NCBI GenBank assembly: GCA_016704325.1
Contig: JADJAG010000006.1
Coordinates: forward strand, 1-64,000
DNA from: Chitinophagaceae bacterium
Lineage (GTDB): Bacteria; Bacteroidota; Bacteroidia; Chitinophagales; UBA10324
DNA: 64,000 bases
Direction of reading: 5' to 3'
Shown piece after piece: positions 8,677 through 18,715 of the stretch; the stretch's first letter is position 1; every line of letters starts with the position of its first letter. The translations under genes and the position numbers were made by a program. The notes below the pieces were generated by a model that did no database searches, had not been told where the DNA came from, and saw nothing but the letters and a program-made list of their open reading frames with translations.

Positions 8677-11600
8677 ATGAAAAAAATCAAACTTCTTTTT
8701 TGCCTTCTGTTTCCCGCAGTTTTCAGTTTTAATAATGCGATGTCGCAATGCCCTGCCGGAGATCCTGCTGTTTACGGCGATCATGTCTGGAATGTATATG
8801 CATGGAATGGAACTTATGCCGAAACCTATGCAGGTTATTATGTGGACAGCAACCTGAACTTCGACGCGCAATCGAAATGGCATTCACTTGAATCTCCATC
8901 TTCTGCACCAGGGTACCAGGGATGCAGCATTCAAGATGATTACTTTGCTTTCAGTGCAAAGCGGAAAGGATTTTCCTGTGGAACCTATCACATCAATGTT
9001 GTGAAGAATGATGATGTGGGAACATTGTATGTGAACGGAGTGCTCGTTTGGCAGCGGTATAATGCAAGCAATACCTATGTTCCGAATGTATGGAGCGGTT
9101 GGCTGGACGATACTTCAACTGTTGAATTCACGATCAACGAGAACTACGGATATGCTAATGGAGCCATAGAGCTTACAACGATTACCCCAGGCGGTCCTAC
9201 TACATTTTGTCCCGGGTATTCAGTACAATTAAATGCAAATTCCGGAACCGGTTACTTATGGAGCACCGGTGAAGCCACGCAAAGCATAACGGTTTCAACA
9301 GCCGGGACCTACTCGGTAACGGTTACAGAAAATGGCTGCACTGGCACTTCTTCCATAGCGGTTAATGTAGTACCGATAGATCTACCAATCCTTGACGAGG
9401 ATCAGCTCCTGTACAGTGCTGCATGCGGAGGAATGTCAGTACTCATCTTTTTACTGAACCATGATCCCACGCTCACGTATGCATTCGATCCGCCTAATAT
9501 GACAGATTATGGTTCCGGCTTTTTTGACACGTACATTGGAGGAGATTACACGTTGAATGTCACAGATGCATCCGGTTGTTCTTCAAGCATAGATTTTCAT
9601 GTAACAGGAGTTACAGCCCCCGAGGAAATGTATGGTGATCATGTATGGAAAGTAAATACGTACAACCAGGGGTACTTTACGAATCAGTACAATGACGCCT
9701 GGAACCCTTATAGTTATTCCGGCTTCTATTTAGACAGTGCTCAGCATTTTAATTCACAGGACAAATGGAATCCCGCAAATCATCCATCTACAGCAGTGGG
9801 TTTTCAGGGTGATTGCCCGGTCTGGTCGCCGGACCGTTCGTGGGATGCAAAGCGGAAAGGATTTGATTGTGGTATGTATCGCATTGATGTATTGAATAAT
9901 TCGAGTGAAGGGCAGTTGCTGATTGATGGAGTAAAAGTCTGGGGCAGGTTGACTGCCAGCAATGATACCGTTTACAATGCCTGGACTGGCCTTCTTGATG
10001 ATTCTTCAAAAGTGGATTTCAGAGTAACAAGTGCGGATGGTCTTTCTTATGGTGCCATTCGTATTACACCAATCACCGATTTCATCACGCTCACAGGAAA
10101 TGAAATCCTCTGCAGCGGCCAATCAGTTACACTCAGTGCACCTTCATCCTCCAATTATCTATGGAACAATGGAGCAACCACTTCATCCGTTGCTGCTTCG
10201 CAAAGCGGCAGCTATTCCGTGACGGTTTCTAATGCAACAGGTTGCGAAATGACCTCGGATCCAAAAAATATCACTATTCTTCCGGATGCAGCTCCTGTAG
10301 CTCACATTACTTCTTCATCCTCGGCTATTTGCGACTGGATACCCATTACACTCAGTTCTGACAGCCCAAGCGGAAATACCTGGAGCACAAACGAAAGCAC
10401 TTCCACCATCACCATCACTACGCAGGGAACTTATACGCTTACTGTGGAAAATGGGGTAGGCTGCAAAACGCAGTCTTTCATAAATATAAAACAGGGCTCA
10501 GGAGCCCCACAGCCTGAATTGTCCAATACGGGACCTAATTGCACAAATGCACCTGTAGATCTAACGGTTGGCGGGTTGGCACCCGGCGGCAAGGCAGCAT
10601 CTTTCAATGGTGCGAATCAATATGTGCAGGTATATCAGAATTTGCCGGAGTATGATTTCACGATTGAGATGTGGGTGAAAACAATTTCACCTAATGTGGG
10701 CATATTCAGCGCAGCAGAAGCCTCCGCCGGCGTCGGTGGCCATGACCGTAATCTTTTCCTTGAAGACGGACAGTTGTGCGCGCGCGTGCTGGGTTCGGCA
10801 AAATGGAACTCCGGATTTACGATCAATGACGGGGAATGGCACCACATTGCTTTTGTGGTGCAGAGTGGTATTGGTCAAAGAATATTTGTAGATGGCAATT
10901 TATCACCCAACAGTAATAGCTATGATCATTCGGATTTTAATTGGCAATATTATTTTCACATTGGTTTTTCGCCGGATGCAATCAACCGTTATTTGCCGGG
11001 ATCCATTGATAACGTACGCATCTGGAGTGAAGCCCGATCACAAGCTGACATTCGCAGCAACATGGGGCGCGCTGTTCCGTCTTCTTCCACTAGCCTGATC
11101 TATGCATGTCTTTTTGAAGGGGACTTCAACTCCGTGGTGGGTGGCGGATCAAACGCTTTCAATGGACTGAGTTATGAGGATGCGAACCATTATACCTACA
11201 CCTGGCTTGGTGCCGGGGCACCTGAAGCATCAAAAAATGAAACCCAAACTTCTTCCGCACTCGTTGCAGGAGATTACTCCGTGATGATCACCGATCCGGC
11301 AGGTTGTGCAGCTACATCAGCTCCAATTTTAGTCAATATACTATCAACCCTTAATCCCGTAGCCAATATCACAGCTTCTAACGACCATGTTTGCGACTGG
11401 TCTCCCATAACACTTTCATCCGACAGTACCCATGGGAATGTCTGGAGCACTGGTGATACTACCCAAACCATTGTGCTGGATCATGCTGCCAACATTACTT
11501 TAACGGTGTCTAACAGTGCAGGATGCACTTCACAGTCTCAGCAATCAATTTCCCAGAGTTTTACCCCACCTGCTCCATTTACTTCAGCCAGCATATCGGT

Positions 11601-13524
11601 ATGTGAAAATTCCAGTGTCAACCTTGTTGTGGACGGACTGGCACCCGGCGGAAAAGCATTCAATGGCACAGAAAATGGACCATGGTATTATGTGAACCAA
11701 AATATTCCTGAAACCAATATTACGATAGAGATGTGGGTAAAGACAACAATGACCAACGGTGGAATTTTCCAGGCAATTGATTTTGCTACCGGTGGTTATG
11801 ACCGAACGCTCTATGTCGTTAACGGAGAATTGTGGACCAGGACTTACAGCAACCTCACTGGCTGGAATACAGGCTTTAAAATTAATGATGGTATGTGGCA
11901 TCACATCGCATTGGTAATTGAAACCGGTATAGGACAAACGGTGTACGTGGATGGAAACTCTTCAGGTGTCGGCAGTACACTCGATCATTCTGACTTTACC
12001 TGGCAAACGTCATTTATTATCGGCAGATGTTATGATGGTGCTATATCCATCTTGACGGGTCAGGTGGACAACCTCAGAATTTGGGATGAAGCAAGAACGC
12101 AGGCAGAAATCCGGGATAATATGCTTTATGAAACACCTCTTTTTACTGATCACCTTATTTATCATGCCTTATTGGATGATAATGTGACTCCAGTAGTAGG
12201 GAATGCAGGTGTAGTTTCTAACGGCTTAACCTATATTCCTTCAGATTACTATACCTACACCTGGACGGGTGCCGGTGCACCCGCTCCATCCAACAGTGAA
12301 ATACAAACGACTTCAGCACTTGTTTCCAGTGGTACTTACAGTGTATCAGCATCTATTGGAGACTGCGGTGCATCTGCAGCTTCCTCCACCAGTGTGATAG
12401 TAGATCCACTTGCGGCTTATTATGCCGATGAAGACAATGATGGATATGGCTCTTCATCTGCAACCGGTTTGGTAACCTGCAGCAATCCCGGAGCCGGATA
12501 CGCCACCAACAATGCAGATTGCAACGACTATGATGTAACTGTTCATGTTGCGCAGCAATATTATGTGGACGGTGATCTGGATGGATATGGTTCTGCTATC
12601 ACAGCGATGGTGTGCTCATCCACTGCAACAGCAGGTTACGCCAACAGCAACACCGATTGCAATGATGTAAGTATTGCCGTTCATCCCGGCGCTGCAGATG
12701 AATGCAACAGTATTGATGATAACTGTGATGGGATTACTGATGAAAATGCAATTAATGCGACTGTTACACCATCGGTCCATTGAATGTATGCAAAGAAACG
12801 AACCTCACCCTTACGGCAAACAGCGGTTGCCGGAATTGCTTATCAATGGGTTAAAGGAAAGAATGATATTGCAGGTGCTACTAACCCAACTTATGCTCCC
12901 ACTAAAACTGCATCTTATTCTGTTAAGGAAACCAATGCCTTCAATTGCTCATCCACATCTGCTAAAGTTTCGGTTACAATGGTAAATAATCCTGTTGCGG
13001 CTATTACTCCTTTAGGCAGTCTCGACATTTGCAGCGCAGGATCAGTGACGTTACAGGCGACACCAGGATTTGGATTGACGTACCAATGGGCGAAGGGTAG
13101 CAATGCTATCCCGGCAGCAACCAATCAAACCTTTACGGCTTCGGCAAAGGGAAATTACAAAGTCACAGTGACCAACAGCACAGGCTGCAGCGATATTTCT
13201 GCAATTGTGAAGGTTACTCAATCGTGTAAGATTGAGGATGAGGTGGGTGATGATGAAATGACTGCTTCGATTCTTAGTATTTATCCCAATCCAAACAATG
13301 GCCGGTTTATGATGAAGCTTACCATAGAAAACTATGATGCCGAAGATGCCATCATCCAGGTTTACAATTCCATTGGACAGGTTATTTATGCTGCTAAGGG
13401 AATGATGATTGATAATAACCTTCAACAGGAGATTAATCTCTCCAAAGCCGCTTCAGGAATGTATATTCTGAGGGTGATGCTAGGAGGAAGAAGTTATGAA
13501 ACTAAGGTAGTGCTGGAGAGATAG
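8677..13524 (+). CDS. Giant T9SS-secreted surface protein with repeated PA14-like modules, LamG domains and metal-binding motif
   Basis: About 1615 residues. The start at 8677 gives a clean signal peptide (MKKIKLLFCLLF... to MSQ). Next come two copies of a roughly 140-residue module (GDHVWNVYAWN...GAIELTTITP and GDHVWKVNTYN...GAIRITPI) separated by Ig-like repeats. Two LamG/concanavalin-like domains follow (FTIEMWVKT, GEWHHIAFV, VDGN, DNVRIWSEA). A MopE-type putative metal-binding segment comes next (DNDGYG...DCND...PGAADECNSIDDNCDG). Two more Ig/PKD-like repeats and a type A sorting tail (LSIYPNPNNGRF...KVVLER) end the protein. An apparent stop at 12781-12783 results from one missing base near 12771, compensated by one extra base near 12830. 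The homology continues across both, so this is one gene. It is probably an adhesin or matrix protein. Confidence 0.85.
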
Positions 13525-13561
13525 AACCTATTTGAAACTAAAAAGCCTCCGCTGATTTGAC

Positions 13562-13571
13562 GGGGGGGGGG
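13562..13571. repeat. Run of ten G
   Basis: A ten-base G homopolymer lies 38 bases after the stop of the giant surface protein and outside any gene. It could be slippage-prone DNA or a sequencing artefact. No function is claimed. Confidence 0.6.
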
Positions 13572-13655
13572 TAATATTTCTACATTTCTACTGAATAATT
13601 GTTTCCGTGAAAAATTAATGCAGCCGAAAAAATGTCATCAGCTTTTGATCAAAGT

Positions 13656-14051
13656 TTACACTGTAGGATTCAGCATATAAGGATTGTAAATAGAAAACTT
13701 GCCAAACTTTTTCAATAATGCGACTTCATTGTTTTTATCAATGTCATCCTGTTTCATAATATCCTGAACTGAAGGTTGATTCAATCCCGGGATACGGTAA
13801 GAGAAGAATGGCCACAATTGGTTGCTTTCATACTCAAGATTGGTATCTGGAAAATCAATCAATGGTGATATGTCCTTTTGCATTTGAAATTCCTTGGTGT
13901 AAGTAAATTTCCAAACGCCATTTTTAATTTCAAGTGAGCCAATTGGCAAATCCTTATACATCAGTACAAAAGATGCATTTTCATTTACCGGTGTATTAAT
14001 ATCTTCCTGCCCTTCGCCTTTCCAGATTTTATTTATCAGTTTCCTTATCAT
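13656..14051 (-). CDS. HipS-like small protein (HipA N-terminal subdomain 1 family)
   Basis: A 131-residue cytoplasmic protein. It resembles the N-terminal subdomain found at the front of HipA kinases: a short beta motif FVLMYKDLPIGSLEIKNGVW, then FTYTKEF, then a proline-containing helix segment (DISPLIDFPD) and LWPFFSYRIPG. In the three-gene HipBST systems this subdomain is a separate protein, HipS, that acts as antitoxin to the HipT kinase. Its ATG follows the stop of the HipT-like gene by two bases, so the two are almost certainly co-translated. The order kinase-then-HipS is the reverse of the known hipB-hipS-hipT order. The assignment rests on pattern reading only; antitoxin function is inference. 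Confidence 0.6.
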   Translation of the reverse strand: MIRKLINKIWKGEGQEDINTPVNENASFVLMYKDLPIGSLEIKNGVWKFTYTKEFQMQKDISPLIDFPDTNLEYESNQLWPFFSYRIPGLNQPSVQDIMKQDDIDKNNEVALLKKFGKFSIYNPYMLNPTV

Positions 14052-14053
14052 TT

Positions 14054-15082
14054 CTATGAATTTATCAGCTTATTAAATGCTTCAAACCGGTATTGCAAAT
14101 AACGGAGAATTATTTCCTTTCGTGTACTAGTAATCATTCCTTGAAATTCAGAATTCAATATCGTTTTAGCTTTTTCAAGATTATCATTTGAAAACAATTT
14201 TTTTGCCACTTCAAATGAGCAATCGTTACTTACAAGCATTCTTTCAACCAATTGAAAGTGATTTATATCCTTTTCACCTTCCCAACCAATTTTAGGTTTG
14301 GTTTCATTGTGATATTTAACGATTTTATTAAGTAATTGCTTAGAATCTCCACGCCAAATTAACAACTTTTCATCCGAATGGTTCCAAAATAAACCTCGCG
14401 CAGTATCATAGATAGGAGAAAAATGAGGTGTATGCTCACTTTTTATATGCCTCAGAACACCCCAGTTAAAAAAGTGCCTGTCATTATTCCCGACGATAGC
14501 ATCAAAAAGCAACACCTGGTTTAGTGACTCACAAATATCATTTGCTTCAATCGGAAACACTTCTTGTATAGCTTTTCTTACAAATTGAAGGGAGAGCATT
14601 TCCTGGCTCCAACCTCGTTTATCAATTTGCTCAATAATACTGGCATCGCTTTCCTGGAGGTAACGTGCCAATATATCAGCGCCATGAACCAATTCCTGTT
14701 CAGAATCTCGGAAAAATTCACTGCAAAACCGTAATTGCCCGTTAAATATGTACAATCTTGAATTGGCCATGTTAAATCCCCAAACTTGACCCAACCGCGT
14801 AAGCAAATGTTCAGTAATACTTTCTGATGGATACCATTTGTGACCGACCTTGGCAATGTATTTAATCCACTTTTTGGGATTTGACTTGCGACACCTCCCA
14901 AATTCGTAAACCGAAACAAAATCTTTCGGCGCATCTCCCGAAAGCCGTTCGGGTCTTACTTTATATTGGTGGCGTTTTAAAACTTCTACCTGCCTTTTCG
15001 GAAACAACCTTAAACTGCTGCTGTAATTTATTACAGGTGCTGCTTCAGCTTTTATGTAGAGCAAACTCTTTTTTATTTTCAT
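14054..15082 (-). CDS. HipT/HipA-like serine/threonine kinase (standalone HipA_C core)
   Basis: A 342-residue protein, shorter than full HipA (about 440) and close to HipT and to the Helicobacter CtkA kinase. Residues 47-57 (LSGDAPKDFVS) suit the ATP loop. K78 in YIAKVG and E91 in ESITEHLL suit the lysine-glutamate pair. GNNDRHFFNWG at 198-208 carries the catalytic D201 and N206. D226 in PIYDTARG is the probable metal aspartate. All key kinase residues therefore look intact. HipA/HipT enzymes phosphorylate aminoacyl-tRNA synthetases or other targets and can halt growth; the target here is unknown. It is followed immediately by the HipS-like gene. No Xre-type HipB gene is seen upstream, only an eroded reading frame. 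Confidence 0.75.
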   Translation of the reverse strand: MKIKKSLLYIKAEAAPVINYSSSLRLFPKRQVEVLKRHQYKVRPERLSGDAPKDFVSVYEFGRCRKSNPKKWIKYIAKVGHKWYPSESITEHLLTRLGQVWGFNMANSRLYIFNGQLRFCSEFFRDSEQELVHGADILARYLQESDASIIEQIDKRGWSQEMLSLQFVRKAIQEVFPIEANDICESLNQVLLFDAIVGNNDRHFFNWGVLRHIKSEHTPHFSPIYDTARGLFWNHSDEKLLIWRGDSKQLLNKIVKYHNETKPKIGWEGEKDINHFQLVERMLVSNDCSFEVAKKLFSNDNLEKAKTILNSEFQGMITSTRKEIILRYLQYRFEAFNKLINS

Positions 15083-15202
15083 AAATTATTCTCAGGAATA
15101 GTGTTTGAAAGATAGTGAATGATAATGTTTTCAACTCTGCACATAGCAAATTAAAATTCCTGTTGTCTGGATAGAAAATTTCGTGAACTCTGTGTGAATC
15201 CA

Positions 15203-15316
15203 TTAAGGGCCCTTCCTTTTAAAATGCAAGAAATCCTTGGATCCGTTTTTCAAGTAAAGCACGCGCAAGGTTTCTTCAACAGAGGTCCCGGTCAATTTAC
15301 AAAACGTGGCGAATCG
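15203..15316 (-). pseudogene. Short coding fossil upstream of the HipT-like gene
   Basis: A 37-codon open segment with no start codon whose residues look protein-like (FCKLTGTSVEETLRV, then LYLKNGSKDFLHF) before a TAA at 15203-15205. The upstream part appears in other frames. It sits in the otherwise empty 15083-15394 interval, on the same strand and 120 bases upstream of the HipT-like gene, where a partner antitoxin gene would be expected. It shows no helix-turn-helix pattern like HipB. No family was recognised. Confidence 0.3.
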
Positions 15317-15394
15317 TTAAAAGAGAATTCTCCTCCTCGAAGAAAAGTATTATAAAAGGTGATAACGATTTGGTCACTTATTTCAATTAATGAG

Positions 15395-18300
15395 TTATAC
15401 CCCAAACTCCAACTCAACCTTCGTCCCTTCCCCCAATACCGAATGAATCATCAGTTTCCCCTTCAACTCCTCCGCCCGTTTCTTCATGTTCAGCAATCCG
15501 TTACCGTGTTCGATGAGTGATTCATTAAATCCTTTTCCGTTGTCGCTGATGCTGAGCAAAACAGTATGATGATTCCATTTCAGTTCAATCTTCACTTGAT
15601 CACAATCTGCATACTTAGCAATATTGTTCAGCGCTTCTTTGTAAATAAGATAAAAGTTTTTTCGTGTTTCCATATCCAGTTTCAAATCGCTGAGCGATTC
15701 ATCAAGTTGTAAGGTTAACTCACAATTTCTCGCTTCGAATAATTCTGCGGCCAGCGAACGCATGCGGGAGATCACATTACCAAAGCGGTCGTTGCGCGAA
15801 TTGATCACCCACACAATATCGCTCATGGCTTCCATAGATGATTGCGTATGTTCATTGATCTTCTTCAGCCAGTTGCCGAGTTCAGGAGATTGATGGCTGG
15901 CCTTTTCACCTGCTACTTCACTGAAAATGGAAATGCTGCTGAGGTTAGCACCAATCTCATCATGCAGGTCTCTTGCTATGCGATTACGCACAGCCTGTAC
16001 ATGAAGTGCTTGCTGTAAACGGTAACGGTAAATGCCATACAGGATACTTAAGACAACAATACCCGTAAACGTACGAAACCACCACGTCATGTACCAGGGT
16101 GGAAGAATGATGAGTTGTAATTGTCGTGGTGTTTCATTCCAGATGCCATCGTTGTTGCTTCCTTTTACATTAAAGGTGTAAGAGCCGGGATCAAGGTTTG
16201 TGTAAGTCGCATCGTTGTCATCTCCTGATTGAATCCAGTCGTGATCGAATCCTTCTAATTTATACTGGTATAAATTTTTCCCCGGTGCGGTAAAATCCAT
16301 AGAAGCAAATTCGAAGGTGATCATGTTGTCGCTATAGGGCAACGTAATTTCTTTAGCAAGGTAAATGGGCTTTGATAGCACAGAATTTTTTTCACTGAAA
16401 TCATTCGACTTATTCCTCAGCTTAAAACCTGTGATCTGCACTTGCGGAATGAACGGGTTATCATGCAGCTCTTTGGGATGGAAATAATTAAAACCATTCA
16501 CGCCACCGAAAAGCAGCCAGCCATTTTCCAGTTTGCAATAGGCATAACGATTAAATTCATTTCCCTGCAATCCATCTTTTTGCCGAAACGTTTTAATAGC
16601 TTTTGTGGTGGGATCAAAACGGCATAACCCATCGTTGGTGCTCATCCACAGATTACCTTCTTCATCACTCAAAATTCCATACACCACATCATTGGGCAAA
16701 CCATTTTTCATGGAGTAACGGATGCTTTTACCGGTTTGTTTGTCGAAGCGGTTCATTCCACCACCATCTGTTCCGATCCATAAATATTTCTCAGGGCTTT
16801 CCGGATCCGGGCAAATGGTAAAAATGATGTCGAAGCTGATAGTAGTAGTGTCCTCAGGAACATTTTTGTATTGCTTCCACTCCGGTCTTTGTGCATCAAA
16901 ACGGAGAAGTCCTTTAGTGGTGCCGAGCCAGAAGATGCCGGCAGCATCCTGGTACATGCACTGAAGAAAATCATAGCGTCCCCAAAAGGGAGCTATGGGA
17001 TATTGATAATTTGTAAATTTTTGAGTGATGGGATCATAACAGGTTAACCGGTTCTCGGAGCCCGACCATACTTGTTGGTTCCTGTCTATGAAAACAGGAA
17101 AATTATTTGGATCCGTTCGCCGCACAGTGGTGAATAAATTATTTTTTTGATCATAGCGCTGCCACCAACCCTTTGTCAGCCAAAACTGTCCCGTTGTGTC
17201 CTGGACTGCGCAAGTGGTTCTTCCAATTTGAGCATAGCGGACGCCGGAGCGATGGAACTGGCTGTCTGCAATCTCCAGGGAGTAAGCATGAGAGGCCGGA
17301 TCAAAAATGCTCAGGAAGGTGCCCATCTTACATATAATCGCTTTTCCTTCACTCGCAGGACTCATCCAGTTAATGCTTTCACTGTTAACCGGGTGAAATT
17401 TTTCTGATTGCGGATTGAACTTAAGTAACCCAAAACCTTTTGTGCCGATCCAGATGATTCCGCTGCGGTCACGAAAGGTGACACTTGCATTCAGGAGCAT
17501 ATTGTCCTGCACCGGGTCGTGAGACCTGACGCGAAACCACTTTTTTTCCACCACATTGAATTGTTCGAAGCCGCGCCTGTCGTTGCTTACCCATATATTT
17601 TGTGAAGCATCTACACAGTTGGTGCGTCCCATCACTGACCAACGGCTTTCCCCTTTGAAAAGAACTTCCGCATGCCCTGACCTGGTGTCAACTACTGTCA
17701 CAAAATTTCTCTGGATCAGGTACAGCCTGTGCCGGGCAGTATCTTCTGCAGTAGTATGAATAAACTTGCTTCGGTTACCCGGATAGGCATAAAATTTAGT
17801 TGAATCTAATCGTTCAATGATATCATTGTTATTGGCATCCGGCAGAATGCGAAAAAAGGGTATGTTTTCAGAGATTCCCCATACATAGTTATTGTGGGTG
17901 GGCATTATCCGGACGAAATCTTTCAAATAATGTTTAATGTGAATCGAGAAGGGATTTCCGGAAGACTGCTGGCCTTTATTTTCTTCAAACCAGATCTTGC
18001 TTAATCCATTATCTGTATCAATCCAGAGCGCTCCGTTGCGGTCTTCAATAATGAATTCCACCCAGTTTTCACTCACCATATTCTTACGCTGTTCATCGTG
18101 ATTAATATGGAGGAATGTTTCTGTTTCCCGGTTGAAAAGATCTAATCCAGTTTTGGAAGTAGCGATCCAGAGGCGTCCTTTTGAATCTTCGTAGATGTGC
18201 TGCACATAGTTATCGGCGAGTGAAGTGGAATCCGATGCATCGTGCCGATAGACTATGAAATGATATCCATCGTAGCGGTTCAGACCATCCTTGGTACCGA

Positions 18301-18484
18301 ACCACATGAAACCATAGCTATCCTGCATGATGCAGTTAATCATGCCTTGTGAAAGGCCGTCATTGATATCGAGTACATCGAATTTCAGGTAACGGTTGGT
18401 GGTGTTATTCTGCGAAAAGCAAAGCGTTGCAGAAAGAATCCACAGGGTTATAAAGTAAAATAAATGGGCAATGATTTTTTTCAC
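15395..18484 (-). CDS. Two-component sensor histidine kinase with periplasmic beta-propeller and Y_Y_Y domain
   Basis: About 1029 residues from the GTG at 18482-18484, chosen because it starts a standard signal peptide (KKIIAHLFYFITLWILSATLCFSQ). An ATG at 18556 is the alternative. The exported part is a long series of regulator-propeller repeats (GLSQGMINCIMQDSYGFMWFGTKDGLNRYDG, shown in parts: FMWFGTKDGLNRYDG, LWIATSKTGLDLF, IWIGTKGFGLLKF). A Y_Y_Y domain follows (YQYKLEGFDHDW, FNVKGSNNDG). One membrane helix (WFRTFTGIVVLSILYGI) leads to a HisKA_3 dimerisation box with phospho-histidine in ARDLHDEIGANLSSI and a HATPase_c domain (DNGKGF, GNGLLNMKKRAEELKG). No receiver or DNA-binding domain is attached, so it needs a separate NarL-type regulator. 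The propeller class usually senses glycans. Confidence 0.85.
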   Translation of the reverse strand: MKKIIAHLFYFITLWILSATLCFSQNNTTNRYLKFDVLDINDGLSQGMINCIMQDSYGFMWFGTKDGLNRYDGYHFIVYRHDASDSTSLADNYVQHIYEDSKGRLWIATSKTGLDLFNRETETFLHINHDEQRKNMVSENWVEFIIEDRNGALWIDTDNGLSKIWFEENKGQQSSGNPFSIHIKHYLKDFVRIMPTHNNYVWGISENIPFFRILPDANNNDIIERLDSTKFYAYPGNRSKFIHTTAEDTARHRLYLIQRNFVTVVDTRSGHAEVLFKGESRWSVMGRTNCVDASQNIWVSNDRRGFEQFNVVEKKWFRVRSHDPVQDNMLLNASVTFRDRSGIIWIGTKGFGLLKFNPQSEKFHPVNSESINWMSPASEGKAIICKMGTFLSIFDPASHAYSLEIADSQFHRSGVRYAQIGRTTCAVQDTTGQFWLTKGWWQRYDQKNNLFTTVRRTDPNNFPVFIDRNQQVWSGSENRLTCYDPITQKFTNYQYPIAPFWGRYDFLQCMYQDAAGIFWLGTTKGLLRFDAQRPEWKQYKNVPEDTTTISFDIIFTICPDPESPEKYLWIGTDGGGMNRFDKQTGKSIRYSMKNGLPNDVVYGILSDEEGNLWMSTNDGLCRFDPTTKAIKTFRQKDGLQGNEFNRYAYCKLENGWLLFGGVNGFNYFHPKELHDNPFIPQVQITGFKLRNKSNDFSEKNSVLSKPIYLAKEITLPYSDNMITFEFASMDFTAPGKNLYQYKLEGFDHDWIQSGDDNDATYTNLDPGSYTFNVKGSNNDGIWNETPRQLQLIILPPWYMTWWFRTFTGIVVLSILYGIYRYRLQQALHVQAVRNRIARDLHDEIGANLSSISIFSEVAGEKASHQSPELGNWLKKINEHTQSSMEAMSDIVWVINSRNDRFGNVISRMRSLAAELFEARNCELTLQLDESLSDLKLDMETRKNFYLIYKEALNNIAKYADCDQVKIELKWNHHTVLLSISDNGKGFNESLIEHGNGLLNMKKRAEELKGKLMIHSVLGEGTKVELEFGV

Positions 18485-18715
18485 GGAATAAAGAAAGCAA
18501 AATAGTAAATGAAGTGGAGAGAAGAAGTAAACGCCACTTCGTAATCGTAAATGCAAAAGTTTCGGTCTAATACGAAGTAATGATTAGAAAACCTGTTGTT
18601 TGATAATTGCTGGGACAAATTTATTTTCTGTCCATTTAGAATTTTCTTGCCGAACTTTGTTTATCATACCCTCGGTTTATCAGCATAACTGCAACGCCCA
18701 TTTTTGCCCACAAAC

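Noticed and set aside
12771..12835. Separate downstream gene starting at 12784
   Set aside because: The sequence continues the repeat pattern in other frames on both sides, and the downstream part has no signal peptide although it carries a secretion tail.
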